Source: Tropicimonas sp. IMCC34011
GTDB lineage: Bacteria > Pseudomonadota > Alphaproteobacteria > Rhodobacterales > Rhodobacteraceae
Assembly (NCBI RefSeq): GCF_003390865.1
Contig: NZ_QMEJ01000001.1
Coordinates: 1,178,001-1,242,000, forward strand
Direction of reading: 5' to 3'
DNA length: 64,000 nt
Of this stretch, positions 28,214 to 37,860 are shown piece after piece (position 1 is the first letter of the stretch; each line of letters opens with the position of its first letter). The notes under the pieces are model-generated. The model did not search any database. It saw only the letters and a program-made list of their open reading frames with translations, and had not been told where the DNA came from. Both the position numbers and the translations under genes were made by a program.

Positions 28214-29770
28214 ATGACCGAGTTCAGATTGACCCGCAGACAGGCCCTGCAACGTGCCGGCGGCGGCGGCGTTGCCCTCGCCCTCGGCTCCCTCGCCGGC
28301 ACCGGCGCCGTCTTCGCGCAGGAGAACACGACCCTGCGCATCCGCAACGACCGCGACATCGAGCGGCTCGACCCCGCCACCCGCGGCGGCTGGTATGACG
28401 AGACGGTAATGTTCGCGATCTTCTCCGGCCTCGTGCGCTACGCGCCGGGCGACGACTGGACCTGGGAGCTGGACGCGGCGTCCTCCATCGACGACAGCGA
28501 CCCGCTGCATATTGGCTTCGAGCTGCGCCCCGGCCTCCTCTTCTCCGACGATCACGGCGAGATGACCGCCGAGGATGTGAAGTTTTCCTACGAGCGCTTC
28601 GCCGATCCCGAGGTCAACGCCGTCTATGCCTCCGACTGGGCCGCGCTTGACCATGTCGAGGTGACCGGCACCTATACCGGGATCATCCACCTGAAGGAGG
28701 CGTTCGCCCCGCTCTTCACCTCCACCCTACCCCACGCCTCCGGCCTGATCCTGAGCAAGGCCGCGATGGAGGCGTCCGGGACCAAGAGTTTCGCGACCGA
28801 GGTTCCCGCCTGTTCCGGCCCCTACATGCTGGACGAATGGCGGCCGCGCGAGGTCATCCGGCTTGTCCGCAACCCCGGCTGGACCGGTCCCGAGCCGTAT
28901 TACGACCGGATCGAGATCCTCCCCATCGGCGACGTGACCTCGGCCGAAACGGCCTTCGCCGCGGGCGACATCGACTGCACGCAGATCGCCGTGAACTCGA
29001 TCCCCTCCTATGAGGGCGGCCGCTCCGATCTCGTCGTCAAGCCGGCGCTCGGCTATGCGTGGCTCGGGATGAACGTGGAGAACCCGAAGCTCTCCGATCT
29101 GACCGTGCGACGCGCCATCCAGCACGCGGTGAACGTGAAGCAGATCGTCGATGCGACCTTCGGCGGTGCGGTGGATCAGGCCCACGGGCTCGTGCCGCCG
29201 CCGCTTCCGGGCGCGCGGGATGAGGTGCTCTACGGCTACGATCCCGAGCGCGCGCGGGAGCTTCTGGCGGAAGCGGGCGTCCAGGGCCTCTCGCTCTCGC
29301 TGACATTCGGCACCAGCCCGGACCTTCTGATCGTGGCGCAGGTGCTCCAGGTCCAGCTGGCCGCCGTCGGGATCGACCTGACGATCCGCCAGATGGACAG
29401 CAACACCATGGTCGCCGAGGCGCAGCATCCGACGGACCACCAGAACATCGAGCTGATCATCGAGCCGTTCACCACGGCGCCGGATCCCTCCTGGGTCACC
29501 GAGTGGTTCACCTGCGATCAGATCGGCGACTGGAATTTCCAGCGCACCTGCTCCGAGGAGTGGGACGCACGGAACGACGAAGCGCTGACCATTTCCGATC
29601 CGGAGGCGCGGGCGGCGCGCTATGTCGCGCTCCAGGACGAGCTCGAGGAGACCGGCGCCTATGTCTTCCTCTATCACGGGGTGAACGCCTGGGTTTCCAA
29701 GCCGTCTGTGAACGCGGCCTACAGCGCCGATGCGCAATGGGCGCTCCTGCGCGACTTCACCGCCGGTTGA
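28214..29770 (+). CDS. Extracellular solute-binding protein family 5 (Tat-type signal)
   Basis: This 518-residue DppA/OppA-class binding protein begins with a twin-arginine-type signal, LTRRQALQRAGGGGVALALG, ending near AVFAQ. Family 5 features are LRPGLLFSDDHGEMTAEDVKFSYER and the usual VRRAIQHAVNVKQIV. AGGA sits 7 bp before the chosen ATG; the reading frame is open upstream inside dppF. It is the last transporter gene and defines substrate choice, which cannot be read from sequence. Tat export suggests folding before secretion. Confidence 0.87.
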   Translation: MTEFRLTRRQALQRAGGGGVALALGSLAGTGAVFAQENTTLRIRNDRDIERLDPATRGGWYDETVMFAIFSGLVRYAPGDDWTWELDAASSIDDSDPLHIGFELRPGLLFSDDHGEMTAEDVKFSYERFADPEVNAVYASDWAALDHVEVTGTYTGIIHLKEAFAPLFTSTLPHASGLILSKAAMEASGTKSFATEVPACSGPYMLDEWRPREVIRLVRNPGWTGPEPYYDRIEILPIGDVTSAETAFAAGDIDCTQIAVNSIPSYEGGRSDLVVKPALGYAWLGMNVENPKLSDLTVRRAIQHAVNVKQIVDATFGGAVDQAHGLVPPPLPGARDEVLYGYDPERARELLAEAGVQGLSLSLTFGTSPDLLIVAQVLQVQLAAVGIDLTIRQMDSNTMVAEAQHPTDHQNIELIIEPFTTAPDPSWVTEWFTCDQIGDWNFQRTCSEEWDARNDEALTISDPEARAARYVALQDELEETGAYVFLYHGVNAWVSKPSVNAAYSADAQWALLRDFTAG

Positions 29771-29831
29771 GGCACTTCCGCCGCGCCCGGGACGGCTCCG
29801 GGCGCGGCACCAGACTATCGGGACGCCATCC

Positions 29832-31826
29832 ATGCAGAATTTCTCCGTCGCCACGACCAGCGATCGGCCCGCCCCCTATCGCCAGATCGTCATTACCCTG
29901 TCCGACGGCACGAAGCTGACAGCGCGCCTGTGGCTGCCGGAGGCGCCCGCTGCCGACCGGGTGCCGGTCGTTCTGGAATGGATCCCCTACCGCCAGTCCG
30001 ACGGCACGGCGCTCGCTGACAGCATGATGCACGGCTACTTCGCCGAAAGCGGCATCGCGGCCTGCCGGGTGGACATCCGCGGCTCGGGCAACTCCGAGGG
30101 CCTGCTGCACGACGAGTACCTGAAGCAGGAACAGGACGACGCGCTGGAGGTCATCGACTGGCTGTCGCGGCAGGACTGGTGCAACGGCAATGTCGGCATG
30201 ATCGGAATATCCTGGGGAGGGTTTGCCGGGCTTCAGATCGCTGCGCGGCGGCCCCCTGCGCTCAAGGCCATCGTCACCGCCTGCTCGACCGATGACCGGT
30301 ACCGCGACGACGTCCATTTCATGGGCGGCGGGCTCCTCATCGACGGCATGCAATGGGGCGCGGGCCTCTTCACCCAGCTGTGCCGCCCGCCCGATCCGGC
30401 CCATGCCGGGGAAAGCTGGCGCGATCTCTGGATGTCCCGGCTGGACGCGGTCGAGCCGCCGCTGTCGCGCTGGATGGCGCATATGGAGCGGGACGCGTTC
30501 TGGCGCCACGGCTCCGTGTGCGAGAACTACGGCGACATCGACTGCGCCGTTTATGCCGTCGGCGGCTGGGTGGACGGATATACCGATCCGATCCTGCGCC
30601 TGATGGAGAACCTCTCCGGCCCGCGTAAGGCTCTCATCGGCCCCTGGACGCACATGTACCCCACTTGGGGCCAGCCGGGCCCGCAGATCGGCTTCCTGCA
30701 GGAGTGCATGCGCTGGTGGCGTCACTGGCTCCTGGGCGAGGAAACCGGCATCATGGACGAGCCGATGCTCCGGCTCTGGGTCGGCCGGGACCCCGTTCCC
30801 GATGCAAACGATCCGAAGATCGACGGAGACTGGATCGGGGTGGATAGCTGGCCCGCCGACGCGCCGGTGACGACGCTCCATGCGGACGATCTGCGGCTGA
30901 GCGGGACGCCCGTGCCGGATCAGGCCGAGATGCTCTTGGACACTCCGCTCACCGTCGGGTCCGCCGGCGGCGAATGGTGCCCGCTCGACGGTGGCGGCAA
31001 CGGCCCCGAGTTCGCCGGCGACGCGGCCATCGACGACGGGCTGTCGCTTTGCTTCGACACGCCCCGCCTCGCGGATCCCCTGCATCTCGTCGGCAATGCG
31101 ACGCTCCGCCTCCGCCTCGCCTTCGACGGCCCCCGCGCCCTTCTCGCAATCCGGCTGAACGAGGTTCGCCCGGACGGCACCGTGGCCCGCATCACCTTCG
31201 CGCTGCACCGCCTCGAGCGTCCCGAAGGCATCGCGCCGGGCGAGATGTGCGAGGTCGCCCTGCCGATAAAGAGCGTGGCCCATGCCTTCGCTCCCGGCAG
31301 CCGCCTCCGGCTGTCCCTCTCCACGAGCTACTGGCCGATGGTCTGGCCGGAGGCCGGGGACAACGCGATCCGCATCGCGCCGGGCGCCCTCAGGCTCGAC
31401 CTGCCGGGGATGCCGCGGGATGCGAGGCACGATCTGTCCCCCTTCGAAGAGGCGATCCACGCCATGCCCGTCCCCTCCGCCGATCTCGCCACCGGCGAGG
31501 AGACCCGCGACGTGACGTGGAACCTCGTCACGGGCGAGCAGACGATCGTGTCCGCAAGGTCTCCCTCCACGCGACAGATCGACGGGCTAAACATAACCAC
31601 CGAAGGCGGCCACGATTATGCGATCATGCCCGGTGACGGCACCTCGGCCCGCGCCGGTTTCCAGTTCGCCGAGACCTACGAGCGGGAGGGATGGCGCGTC
31701 CGCATCGAGACGGACACGCAGGTCTTCTGGCAGGGCGGCAAGCTCACCCTCGCCTCCCGCGCCTCCGCCATGGAGGGGGACCGGGAGGTCTATGCCCGCC
31801 ACTGGACCCACGCATTCGACTACTGA
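29832..31826 (+). CDS. CocE/NonD-type serine hydrolase (peptidase S15 family)
   Basis: This 664-residue cytoplasmic alpha/beta hydrolase has the nucleophile elbow GISWGGFAG (Ser near residue 130). The acid and His come later (GGWVDGYTDP; GPWTHMYPTWG). The C-terminal jelly-roll X-Pro dipeptidyl-peptidase domain lies from about residue 370 (VGNATLRLRLAFDGPRALLA). CocE-type enzymes cleave esters or amides; relatives cleave X-Pro peptides or beta-lactams. Following a family-5 importer, it probably hydrolyses the imported compound. The ATG 61 bp after the binding-protein stop is the first that gives a normal N-terminus. Confidence 0.83.
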   Translation: MQNFSVATTSDRPAPYRQIVITLSDGTKLTARLWLPEAPAADRVPVVLEWIPYRQSDGTALADSMMHGYFAESGIAACRVDIRGSGNSEGLLHDEYLKQEQDDALEVIDWLSRQDWCNGNVGMIGISWGGFAGLQIAARRPPALKAIVTACSTDDRYRDDVHFMGGGLLIDGMQWGAGLFTQLCRPPDPAHAGESWRDLWMSRLDAVEPPLSRWMAHMERDAFWRHGSVCENYGDIDCAVYAVGGWVDGYTDPILRLMENLSGPRKALIGPWTHMYPTWGQPGPQIGFLQECMRWWRHWLLGEETGIMDEPMLRLWVGRDPVPDANDPKIDGDWIGVDSWPADAPVTTLHADDLRLSGTPVPDQAEMLLDTPLTVGSAGGEWCPLDGGGNGPEFAGDAAIDDGLSLCFDTPRLADPLHLVGNATLRLRLAFDGPRALLAIRLNEVRPDGTVARITFALHRLERPEGIAPGEMCEVALPIKSVAHAFAPGSRLRLSLSTSYWPMVWPEAGDNAIRIAPGALRLDLPGMPRDARHDLSPFEEAIHAMPVPSADLATGEETRDVTWNLVTGEQTIVSARSPSTRQIDGLNITTEGGHDYAIMPGDGTSARAGFQFAETYEREGWRVRIETDTQVFWQGGKLTLASRASAMEGDREVYARHWTHAFDY

Positions 31827-31837
31827 GGGCACAGGAA

Positions 31838-32455
31838 ATGACCGACTTGACCGAGACGCATCACGTCCCCGCCCGCGAAGCCCGCATGGTCGCACTGGCC
31901 GCCGGGGACATCGTGGACGTCGTGAACACCCATGGCGGACAGGTGGTGGACACTTGGGCCTTCCCGCAGGACGCGCCGGACGAATACATGTCCATGGAGC
32001 ACAGCCGCATCCTGCATTACCGGATGACCTTCCGCCCCGGCGATGTCCTCTGCACCGACACGTGGCGTACCATCCTGACCTTCATGGAGGACACCTCGCC
32101 CGGCGTTCACGACACGCTCTGCCCCGCCTGCTGCGCGCCCAGCTACGAGATTTTCTACGGGCACAAGGGCTATCACGACAACTGCGCCGACAACCTCCGC
32201 GCCGCCTTCGACCGGATGGGCCGCAGGCCTCCGCGTATCCCCACCCCGTGGAACCTCTTCATGGAGACGGTGATCCGGGACAACGACAAGCTGGAGGACA
32301 ATCCCAGCCGCACCGAGCCCGGCCAGTACGTCCGCCTGCGCGCGGAAATGGACTGCCTCTTCGCCGTATCCGCCTGCCCCCAGGACCTCATCGTCATCAA
32401 TGGCACGGACGGCGTTCCGCGGGACGTGCAGCTCAGGATCACGCGGGCTGCGTGA
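31838..32455 (+). CDS. DUF1989 (urea carboxylase-associated family) protein
   Basis: This 205-residue protein has the DUF1989 pattern: VDVVNTHGGQVVDTWAF, MSMEHSRILHYRM, then the Cys block DTLCPACCAPSYEIFYG, and IPTPWNLFMET. The conserved Cys/His residues suggest a metal site. Family members sit beside urea carboxylase and guanidine or amide catabolism genes, often as paired subunits; only one is present here. It follows the CocE hydrolase by 11 bp with AGGA before the ATG, so it is the last gene of the importer operon and may act on an amine or amide product. Confidence 0.82.
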   Translation: MTDLTETHHVPAREARMVALAAGDIVDVVNTHGGQVVDTWAFPQDAPDEYMSMEHSRILHYRMTFRPGDVLCTDTWRTILTFMEDTSPGVHDTLCPACCAPSYEIFYGHKGYHDNCADNLRAAFDRMGRRPPRIPTPWNLFMETVIRDNDKLEDNPSRTEPGQYVRLRAEMDCLFAVSACPQDLIVINGTDGVPRDVQLRITRAA

Positions 32456-32594
32456 CGGCTCTGCGCGTCGCGTCGAGGATGCGCCGTGCAGGATGACCGG
32501 CCGTCACGCGTTGACTGGACCCGCTCCACCGGGGACGCGTCGGACCGACGGTCCCTGCCCGGAAAGCGGACGGCGCGGCGAGCGCACCGGCGTT

Positions 32595-33188
32595 TCAGCC
32601 CCCTAACGCGGCCGCGACCGCCGACAACTTCTCGCAGGCCATGTCCGCAACCGCGTCCAGTGTGCCGTCCGACCCTTGGGCCCATTCCCGGAACGACAGC
32701 GCGATGGAATGCGCGACGAGGCGCGCCACAAGCTGGCACATCGCGCCCTGCTCCTCCCCGAGGCGGCGAACCAGAAGGCTCTCGTATTGGCATGCGACGT
32801 TGTCCATCAGCGCGCTGAACACCGGCTGCAGCTCGGGCGTATCCTGCAGCACCAGACCGATCGTGTGGACCGTCGAACGCTCGGGCGAGGCAACGATCAG
32901 GGTCTCCCGTATCAGCCGCTTCAGGTCCGGCAGAAGCGGTGCGACAGAGGTCGCGAACCAGTTGTGATGCTGGCTGAAATCGTGGATCTGAGGCCCCGCC
33001 AGCGCCTCCTGCTTGTTACGGTAATGATTGAAGAAGGTCCGCCGGCTGATCCCGGCTTCCTCGGCGATCATGTCGACCGTGAGGCCGGCATAGCCTGACG
33101 CGGCCGCAAGATGCAGCGTGGCCTGCTGGATGCGGCGCGCCGTCTTCATGCGTTTGAGATGCGCAACTGGCGCTTTCAACTCGGACAT
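32595..33188 (-). CDS. TetR-family transcriptional regulator
   Basis: The 197-residue protein has the TetR helix-turn-helix at about residues 20-65 (RIQQATLHLAAASGYAGLTV, then MIAEEAGISRRTFFNHYRNK), followed by a helical ligand/dimer domain. The ATG was chosen to give the usual length; the frame is open 45 codons upstream without homology. It lies upstream on the same strand as the heterodimeric ABC exporter but downstream in transcription order, so control of the exporter is possible, not shown. Confidence 0.85.
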   Translation of the reverse strand: MSELKAPVAHLKRMKTARRIQQATLHLAAASGYAGLTVDMIAEEAGISRRTFFNHYRNKQEALAGPQIHDFSQHHNWFATSVAPLLPDLKRLIRETLIVASPERSTVHTIGLVLQDTPELQPVFSALMDNVACQYESLLVRRLGEEQGAMCQLVARLVAHSIALSFREWAQGSDGTLDAVADMACEKLSAVAAALGG

Positions 33189-33389
33189 ACTAACCCTTAC
33201 TCTACGTAATCGCACCGTACTACACACCGTGCGAAATGTGCGAAGCCCCTCGTGGGGATCGGCCTCGCCCATGACTGCTGACCGGAATACTACGTTTTCC
33301 CGACCGAGCCACGCTCCTGGCATTCTTCTTTTGCGTGGCGGGGGCCGCGGCGCATCTGCCCGGCATGTCCGGAGATGACGCGCGACACC

Positions 33390-35282
33390 TCAGGTCGCGA
33401 CCTTGCGCTCCTCGTCGTCGAGGTCCTCCGCGATGTCGTCGAAGCTGGCATAGTTCAGGGTGAAGAGCTTTGAGTAGAGCCCCTGCCGCGCCATCAGCGC
33501 GTCATGATTGCCCTCCTCGATCTTCACTCCCTGCTGCAGCACGACGATGCGGTCCGCGTTGCGGATCGTGGCGAGCCTGTGCGCGATGACGAGGCCGGTC
33601 CGCCCCTCCAGCAACTTCTGCAACGCCTTCTGGATCTGCAGCTCGGTATAGCTGTCGATATTCGCCGTCGCCTCGTCCAGCACCAGGATCCTGGCATCGG
33701 CGGCCAGGGCGCGGGCGAAACTGAGAAGTTGCCGCTGTCCGAGGCTGAGGTTGGAGCCGCGCTCGTCGAGCAGGGTGTCGTAGCCGCGCGGCATCGACTC
33801 GATGAAGTCGTGCGCGCCGACAGCCTTCGCGGCTTCGATCACGTCCGCATCGCTGGCCCAATGGGAGGAATAGCGGATGTTCTCCATGACCGTGCCGGTG
33901 AAGAGGTACGGCTCCTGCAGGACCATGGCGATATGCCGCCCGAGGCTTTCCTGTGTGACGTCCCTCACGTCGTGCCCGCCCACACGGACGGACCCGTCCT
34001 GCACGTCGTAGAAACGGTGGATCAGGGAGATCGAGCTGGATTTCCCGGACCCCGTCGGCCCGACCAGCGCGACCCTCTCGCCGCTTGCCACGGAGAAGCT
34101 GACATCCTTGAGGACAGCGTGCGCGGGATCGTAGCCAAACGTGACGTTCCTGAACTCGACCGAGGCGTCATCGTGGGGCCCGAGCGCAACGGCATCCGGC
34201 GCGTCCTCCACGTCGACCTCGACGTCGAGGACCTCCGTCAGGCGGTGCCCGGACGCCATCGCGCGCTGCATGACCGAGTATTGCATGGTCAGCGAGCGGA
34301 TCGGGTCGAAGAACCGCTGGATGTAGAACAGGAACGCCACCATCGCGCCGACCTCGATCCGCCCCGAGACGACCATCAGCCCCCCGGCCACCACGACCAC
34401 CGCCATCGCGATGCCGGTCAGCGTATCGACGATGGGGATCATGATCTGCGCAAGGCGCGAGGCCCGCAGTTGCGAGCGGTAGGTGCGCTCGGTCAGCTCA
34501 GCGTAGAGCTCCGCGTTCAACCCTTCGCGGCGCGTGGCCTGAATCGCGCGAACGCCGTGGATCGCCTCCGAGAGCGCCCCGTTCGTGACCGAATTGGCCT
34601 CGTGCGCCGCCATGAAGGCGGACCGCGCCCGCGCCAGCCACAGCACCCGCACCACCAGCAGGATCGGCAGGACCATCAGCACCAGAAGCGCGAGCTGCCA
34701 GTCGAGCCAGAGCATGACGGCGACGATCCCGATCAGCAGGGCGATATCGCCGACGGACTGGACCGACGTTTCGAGAAACTCCTGCATCGAGTTTACGTCG
34801 CCCTGCAGGCGGGACATCAGCCGTCCGACCTCGGTCTTGTCCATGAAGGTCAGCGACACGTGCTGCAGGTGGCCGAACATCTTGCGGCGGATATCGAAGA
34901 GGACGTTCTCGGCCACTTGCCCGGTGATGCGTTCCTGCAGGAGCGAGGCGCCGTAATTGACGGCGATCACCAGCGCGAAGATGGCGACGATGCCGGCCAG
35001 AAGCCCCCCCGGCGCATCGGGCGCCATGCCGTAATCGATGGCGTAGCGGATCAGGAGGGGGATCAGGAGCTGCGAGAGGGTGAAGACGAGAACGGCGCCG
35101 ACGGCGATCCGGACGCGCCCTTTGTACGGGGCGACGAACGTCCAGAGGCGGCGGACGACCTTGCCATCGAACACCCGGCCGAAGATCTCTTCCTCGACGC
35201 GGGTCGAGCCCACCACGGCGCGCATCCTCGAGCGGCCGTCGGCATGGGGATCGCGCGGCTCGGCCTGACCATGCGGGCTCAT
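33390..35282 (-). CDS. ABC exporter half-transporter with altered signature (LSLGQ)
   Basis: This 630-residue half-transporter has a six-helix TMD (about residues 45-340) and a C-terminal NBD with Walker A GPTGSGKS near residue 405, signature NLSLGQRQ, Walker B ILVLDEATANID (catalytic Glu intact) and switch His in IAHRLA. The start overlaps the stop of the upstream half-transporter (ATGA). Its Walker motifs are canonical but its signature departs from LSGGQ, the reverse of its partner. The pair is thus a heterodimeric exporter of the BmrCD/LmrCD/TM287-288 type, for drugs, lipids or peptides. Confidence 0.88.
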   Translation of the reverse strand: MSPHGQAEPRDPHADGRSRMRAVVGSTRVEEEIFGRVFDGKVVRRLWTFVAPYKGRVRIAVGAVLVFTLSQLLIPLLIRYAIDYGMAPDAPGGLLAGIVAIFALVIAVNYGASLLQERITGQVAENVLFDIRRKMFGHLQHVSLTFMDKTEVGRLMSRLQGDVNSMQEFLETSVQSVGDIALLIGIVAVMLWLDWQLALLVLMVLPILLVVRVLWLARARSAFMAAHEANSVTNGALSEAIHGVRAIQATRREGLNAELYAELTERTYRSQLRASRLAQIMIPIVDTLTGIAMAVVVVAGGLMVVSGRIEVGAMVAFLFYIQRFFDPIRSLTMQYSVMQRAMASGHRLTEVLDVEVDVEDAPDAVALGPHDDASVEFRNVTFGYDPAHAVLKDVSFSVASGERVALVGPTGSGKSSSISLIHRFYDVQDGSVRVGGHDVRDVTQESLGRHIAMVLQEPYLFTGTVMENIRYSSHWASDADVIEAAKAVGAHDFIESMPRGYDTLLDERGSNLSLGQRQLLSFARALAADARILVLDEATANIDSYTELQIQKALQKLLEGRTGLVIAHRLATIRNADRIVVLQQGVKIEEGNHDALMARQGLYSKLFTLNYASFDDIAEDLDDEERKVAT

Positions 35283-37129
35283 CGGCTCGCCTCCTGTTCC
35301 AGAACGTCCGGCTCGGGGTTCATCTGCAGATCGTGGAGCGCCTTGTAGCGTCCTCCGAGGGCGAGGAGCTCGGCATGCGTTCCGCGCTCGACGATCCGTC
35401 CGTCCTGCATGAAGAGGATCCGGTCGGCATGTTTGAGGCTCGCGAGGCGATGCGCGACGATGAGGGTGACGCACCCCTTGCCATGATCGCGCAGGGCCGC
35501 GCGGATGCGGCTCTCGGTGCCGGCATCGATGGCCGCGGTACTGTCGTCGAAGATCAGGACGGCAGGCTCGGCCATCAGCGTGCGCGCGATGGAGAGGCGC
35601 TGGCGCTGCCCCCCCGACAGCGACACGCCCCGCTCCCCCACCACGGTGGAATATTGCTGCGGCAGGCCGAGGACATAATCGTGAAGCTGCGCGCTGTCCG
35701 CCACGCCGCGGATACGGCGGTCGTCGGCGAAGGGCGAGGCATAGGCGATGTTGTTCTCGATCGACGTCGTGAAGAGGAAGCTGTCCTGCTGGACGATGGC
35801 CACCGCCTGCCGGACCGAGGAGAGGGTCACGTCGCGGATGTCCTGACCGTCGATGGTGATGGCCCCTTCGGTCACGTCGTAGAAGCGCGGCAGGAGCTGC
35901 ATCAGGGAGGTCTTGCCCGCTCCGGGCGCGCCGAGGATCCCGATGGTCTCCCCGCGCCGTGCCTCGAACGAGATGCCGGAGACGACCGGACGCGCGCCCT
36001 GCCCCGGGTAGGCGAAGCCCACGTTGTCGAGCCGAAGGGTGCCCTCAATGATCTCCAGGTCCCGCGCGCCGTCGGCATCGGCGATCTCGACCGGCGCATC
36101 CATCAGCTGGAAGAGGCGGCTGCCACAGGTCGAGGCGCGGGCATAGCCGTTCACCATCAATCCCAGTTGGCGGACGGGCATCTGCAGGATGGTCATGAAG
36201 GTCAGGAACGTCGCCAGCGTGCCGACGGTGATCTCCCCAGCCGCGACCTGCCGTCCGCCGTAGAGCAGGACCAGCCCCATCGCCGCGAAGAAGGCCAGCG
36301 TCATGGCCGAGGTGCTGCGCACCCGCACGTCGATCCGGCGGTGGCTGTACTCCAGCGCCTCGCGGGAGGAGGCGTCGAACCGGGCCATCTCGTGATCCTG
36401 GGCGGCGAAGGCCCGGACGACGCGGATGCCGGCGAGGTTCTCCTCCATCTTCTGGCTGAGGACGCCGAGCTTCTCCTGCAGGATCAGCCAGGTGCGCCTC
36501 AGCGTCAGCTGCATGACCGAGCTGCGCCACGCGGCGAAGGGCACGAAGGACAGCGCCAGAAGGCCGAGGACCACGTCGGTGCGCAGGAGCATCACGGCGC
36601 CGATGCCGATCAGCAGCGTCAGCAGCAGCGTCCGTACGAGAGCGGTCGAGAAGTACATCCGCACCCCTTCGAGATCGAGCATCCCGACGGTGATCAGATC
36701 GCCCGAATGGGTGCGGTCGTGGAAGGAGAAGGGCAGCCGCTGGACCTTGTCGTAGATCGCCTCGCGGAGATCCTTCGCCAGCGCATGTCCGACCGATTCC
36801 GCGGCGTAGTTCTGCACCAGCGTGAAGACCCCGCGCAGGATGCTGACGACGAGGAGCGTGAGCGCGATAAGGGTCAGCGCGTGCAGATCGGGGGTATCGC
36901 GGTCCATCGCGAGCGTCTGGTCCACCGCCCGCCCCAGGATGACCGGGATCGCGAGCTGCATGCACACCGCGGGTACCGTCGCGGCCATGGCGAGCCCGGC
37001 ACGCCACGGGTAGCGGAAGCACATCCGCGTAATGCGGGCGATGGCGCCGATGCCGGCCTGCCGGTCGACGGCGGCCGTTCTGCGGAACTCCATCCGGGTG
37101 TCCGCCGCGGCCTCTTGGTGCCGGGTCAT
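35279..37129 (-). CDS. ABC exporter half-transporter with degenerate Walker B (Asp for Glu)
   Basis: This 616-residue half-transporter has TM helices at about residues 40-330 and an NBD with Walker A GAPGAGKT near residue 400, a normal LSGGQRQ signature and Walker B VLIFDDSTAAID. In the last motif the catalytic Glu is replaced by Asp. With the partner's LSLGQ signature this makes one degenerate ATP site, while this protein's LSGGQ and the partner's DE motif make the working one. Start: first good Met (MTRHQEAAAD); MEFRRT twelve codons later is possible. The operon's trigger and substrate are unknown. Confidence 0.87.
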   Translation of the reverse strand: MTRHQEAAADTRMEFRRTAAVDRQAGIGAIARITRMCFRYPWRAGLAMAATVPAVCMQLAIPVILGRAVDQTLAMDRDTPDLHALTLIALTLLVVSILRGVFTLVQNYAAESVGHALAKDLREAIYDKVQRLPFSFHDRTHSGDLITVGMLDLEGVRMYFSTALVRTLLLTLLIGIGAVMLLRTDVVLGLLALSFVPFAAWRSSVMQLTLRRTWLILQEKLGVLSQKMEENLAGIRVVRAFAAQDHEMARFDASSREALEYSHRRIDVRVRSTSAMTLAFFAAMGLVLLYGGRQVAAGEITVGTLATFLTFMTILQMPVRQLGLMVNGYARASTCGSRLFQLMDAPVEIADADGARDLEIIEGTLRLDNVGFAYPGQGARPVVSGISFEARRGETIGILGAPGAGKTSLMQLLPRFYDVTEGAITIDGQDIRDVTLSSVRQAVAIVQQDSFLFTTSIENNIAYASPFADDRRIRGVADSAQLHDYVLGLPQQYSTVVGERGVSLSGGQRQRLSIARTLMAEPAVLIFDDSTAAIDAGTESRIRAALRDHGKGCVTLIVAHRLASLKHADRILFMQDGRIVERGTHAELLALGGRYKALHDLQMNPEPDVLEQEASR

Positions 37130-37389
37130 GCTGGTCTGTCCTCGCTGCAGGCGATCCTGTCGGCCCGGATGCCGGGGCGCGCTGGCGCGGCCGGGGCGCG
37201 TTCGGGGAAGCCGGGATCGCCGGGATCCCCGTCCGGGCACTCCGGGCGTTACTGCCATCTGGCCCCGCCCGGCGCAATCACGCGCCGGGTCCAGGCAGCG
37301 GCCGCCCGCCCCGCCGGGCGCCGACGACGAGCGGACGTTCGCTTGGCGGCCAGTGGGCTTCGTCCGCCTCGCGAGAGGGTTGCGCTGCC

Positions 37390-37779
37390 TTACCGGCGGA
37401 CGAGGGCCGTCATCTCGAGTTCGACCTTCATCTCCTCCATCGCGAAGCCGCAGACGATCGTCGTGTTGGTCGGCCTGGGATCGCCGAACGCCGCGCCGAG
37501 CACCTTCGAGACAGCCATGATATCCGACCGATCCTTGACGTACACGCGAACGCGGACGACGTCGGACAGAGAGGCATCGGCCTGCTCCAGAGTGCCCGCG
37601 ATGGTGCGCAGGGACTGCCGGGTCTGCTCGGCCGCATCATCCGAAATCGTGTCATTCTCGAAGTCGTAGCCGGCGGTGCCGGACACGAAGATCCACTCGC
37701 CGTCGATGACCGCGCGCGAGTAACCGGCCATTTCCTCGAACTTCGACCCGGAGTTGATCGTCCAGCGTCCCCGATCCAT
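37390..37779 (-). CDS. RidA/YjgF family protein
   Basis: This 129-residue trimeric Rid-fold protein has VIDGEWIFVSGTAGYDFE, QTRQSLRTIAGTLEQADASL, VVRVRVYVKD and the C-terminal RPTNTTIVCGFAMEEMKVE. The usual RidA Arg that binds the carboxylate of imines is replaced or shifted here (PRPTNTTIV), so it belongs to a Rid subgroup rather than archetypal RidA. Rid proteins hydrolyse reactive enamines/imines or act in amine catabolism. It is divergent from a Liv importer, with a perfect palindrome between, so it probably belongs to that catabolic unit. Confidence 0.85.
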   Translation of the reverse strand: MDRGRWTINSGSKFEEMAGYSRAVIDGEWIFVSGTAGYDFENDTISDDAAEQTRQSLRTIAGTLEQADASLSDVVRVRVYVKDRSDIMAVSKVLGAAFGDPRPTNTTIVCGFAMEEMKVELEMTALVRR

Positions 37780-37799
37780 GCGTCACCTTTGTGGTTGTT

Positions 37800-37813
37800 T
37801 GATCACGTGATCA
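37800..37813. promoter_or_regulatory. Perfect 14-bp palindrome between RidA and the Liv operon
   Basis: TGATCACGTGATCA lies 21 bp from the RidA start and 48 bp from livG, inside the 81-bp divergent promoter region. GntR/FCD or LacI-type dimers bind such sites. No dedicated regulator gene is adjacent, so control is from elsewhere. Confidence 0.6.
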
Positions 37814-37860
37814 TGTATATCAGATCCGCTCAAGAGTGAACAGAACACCGGGAGGCGCAC

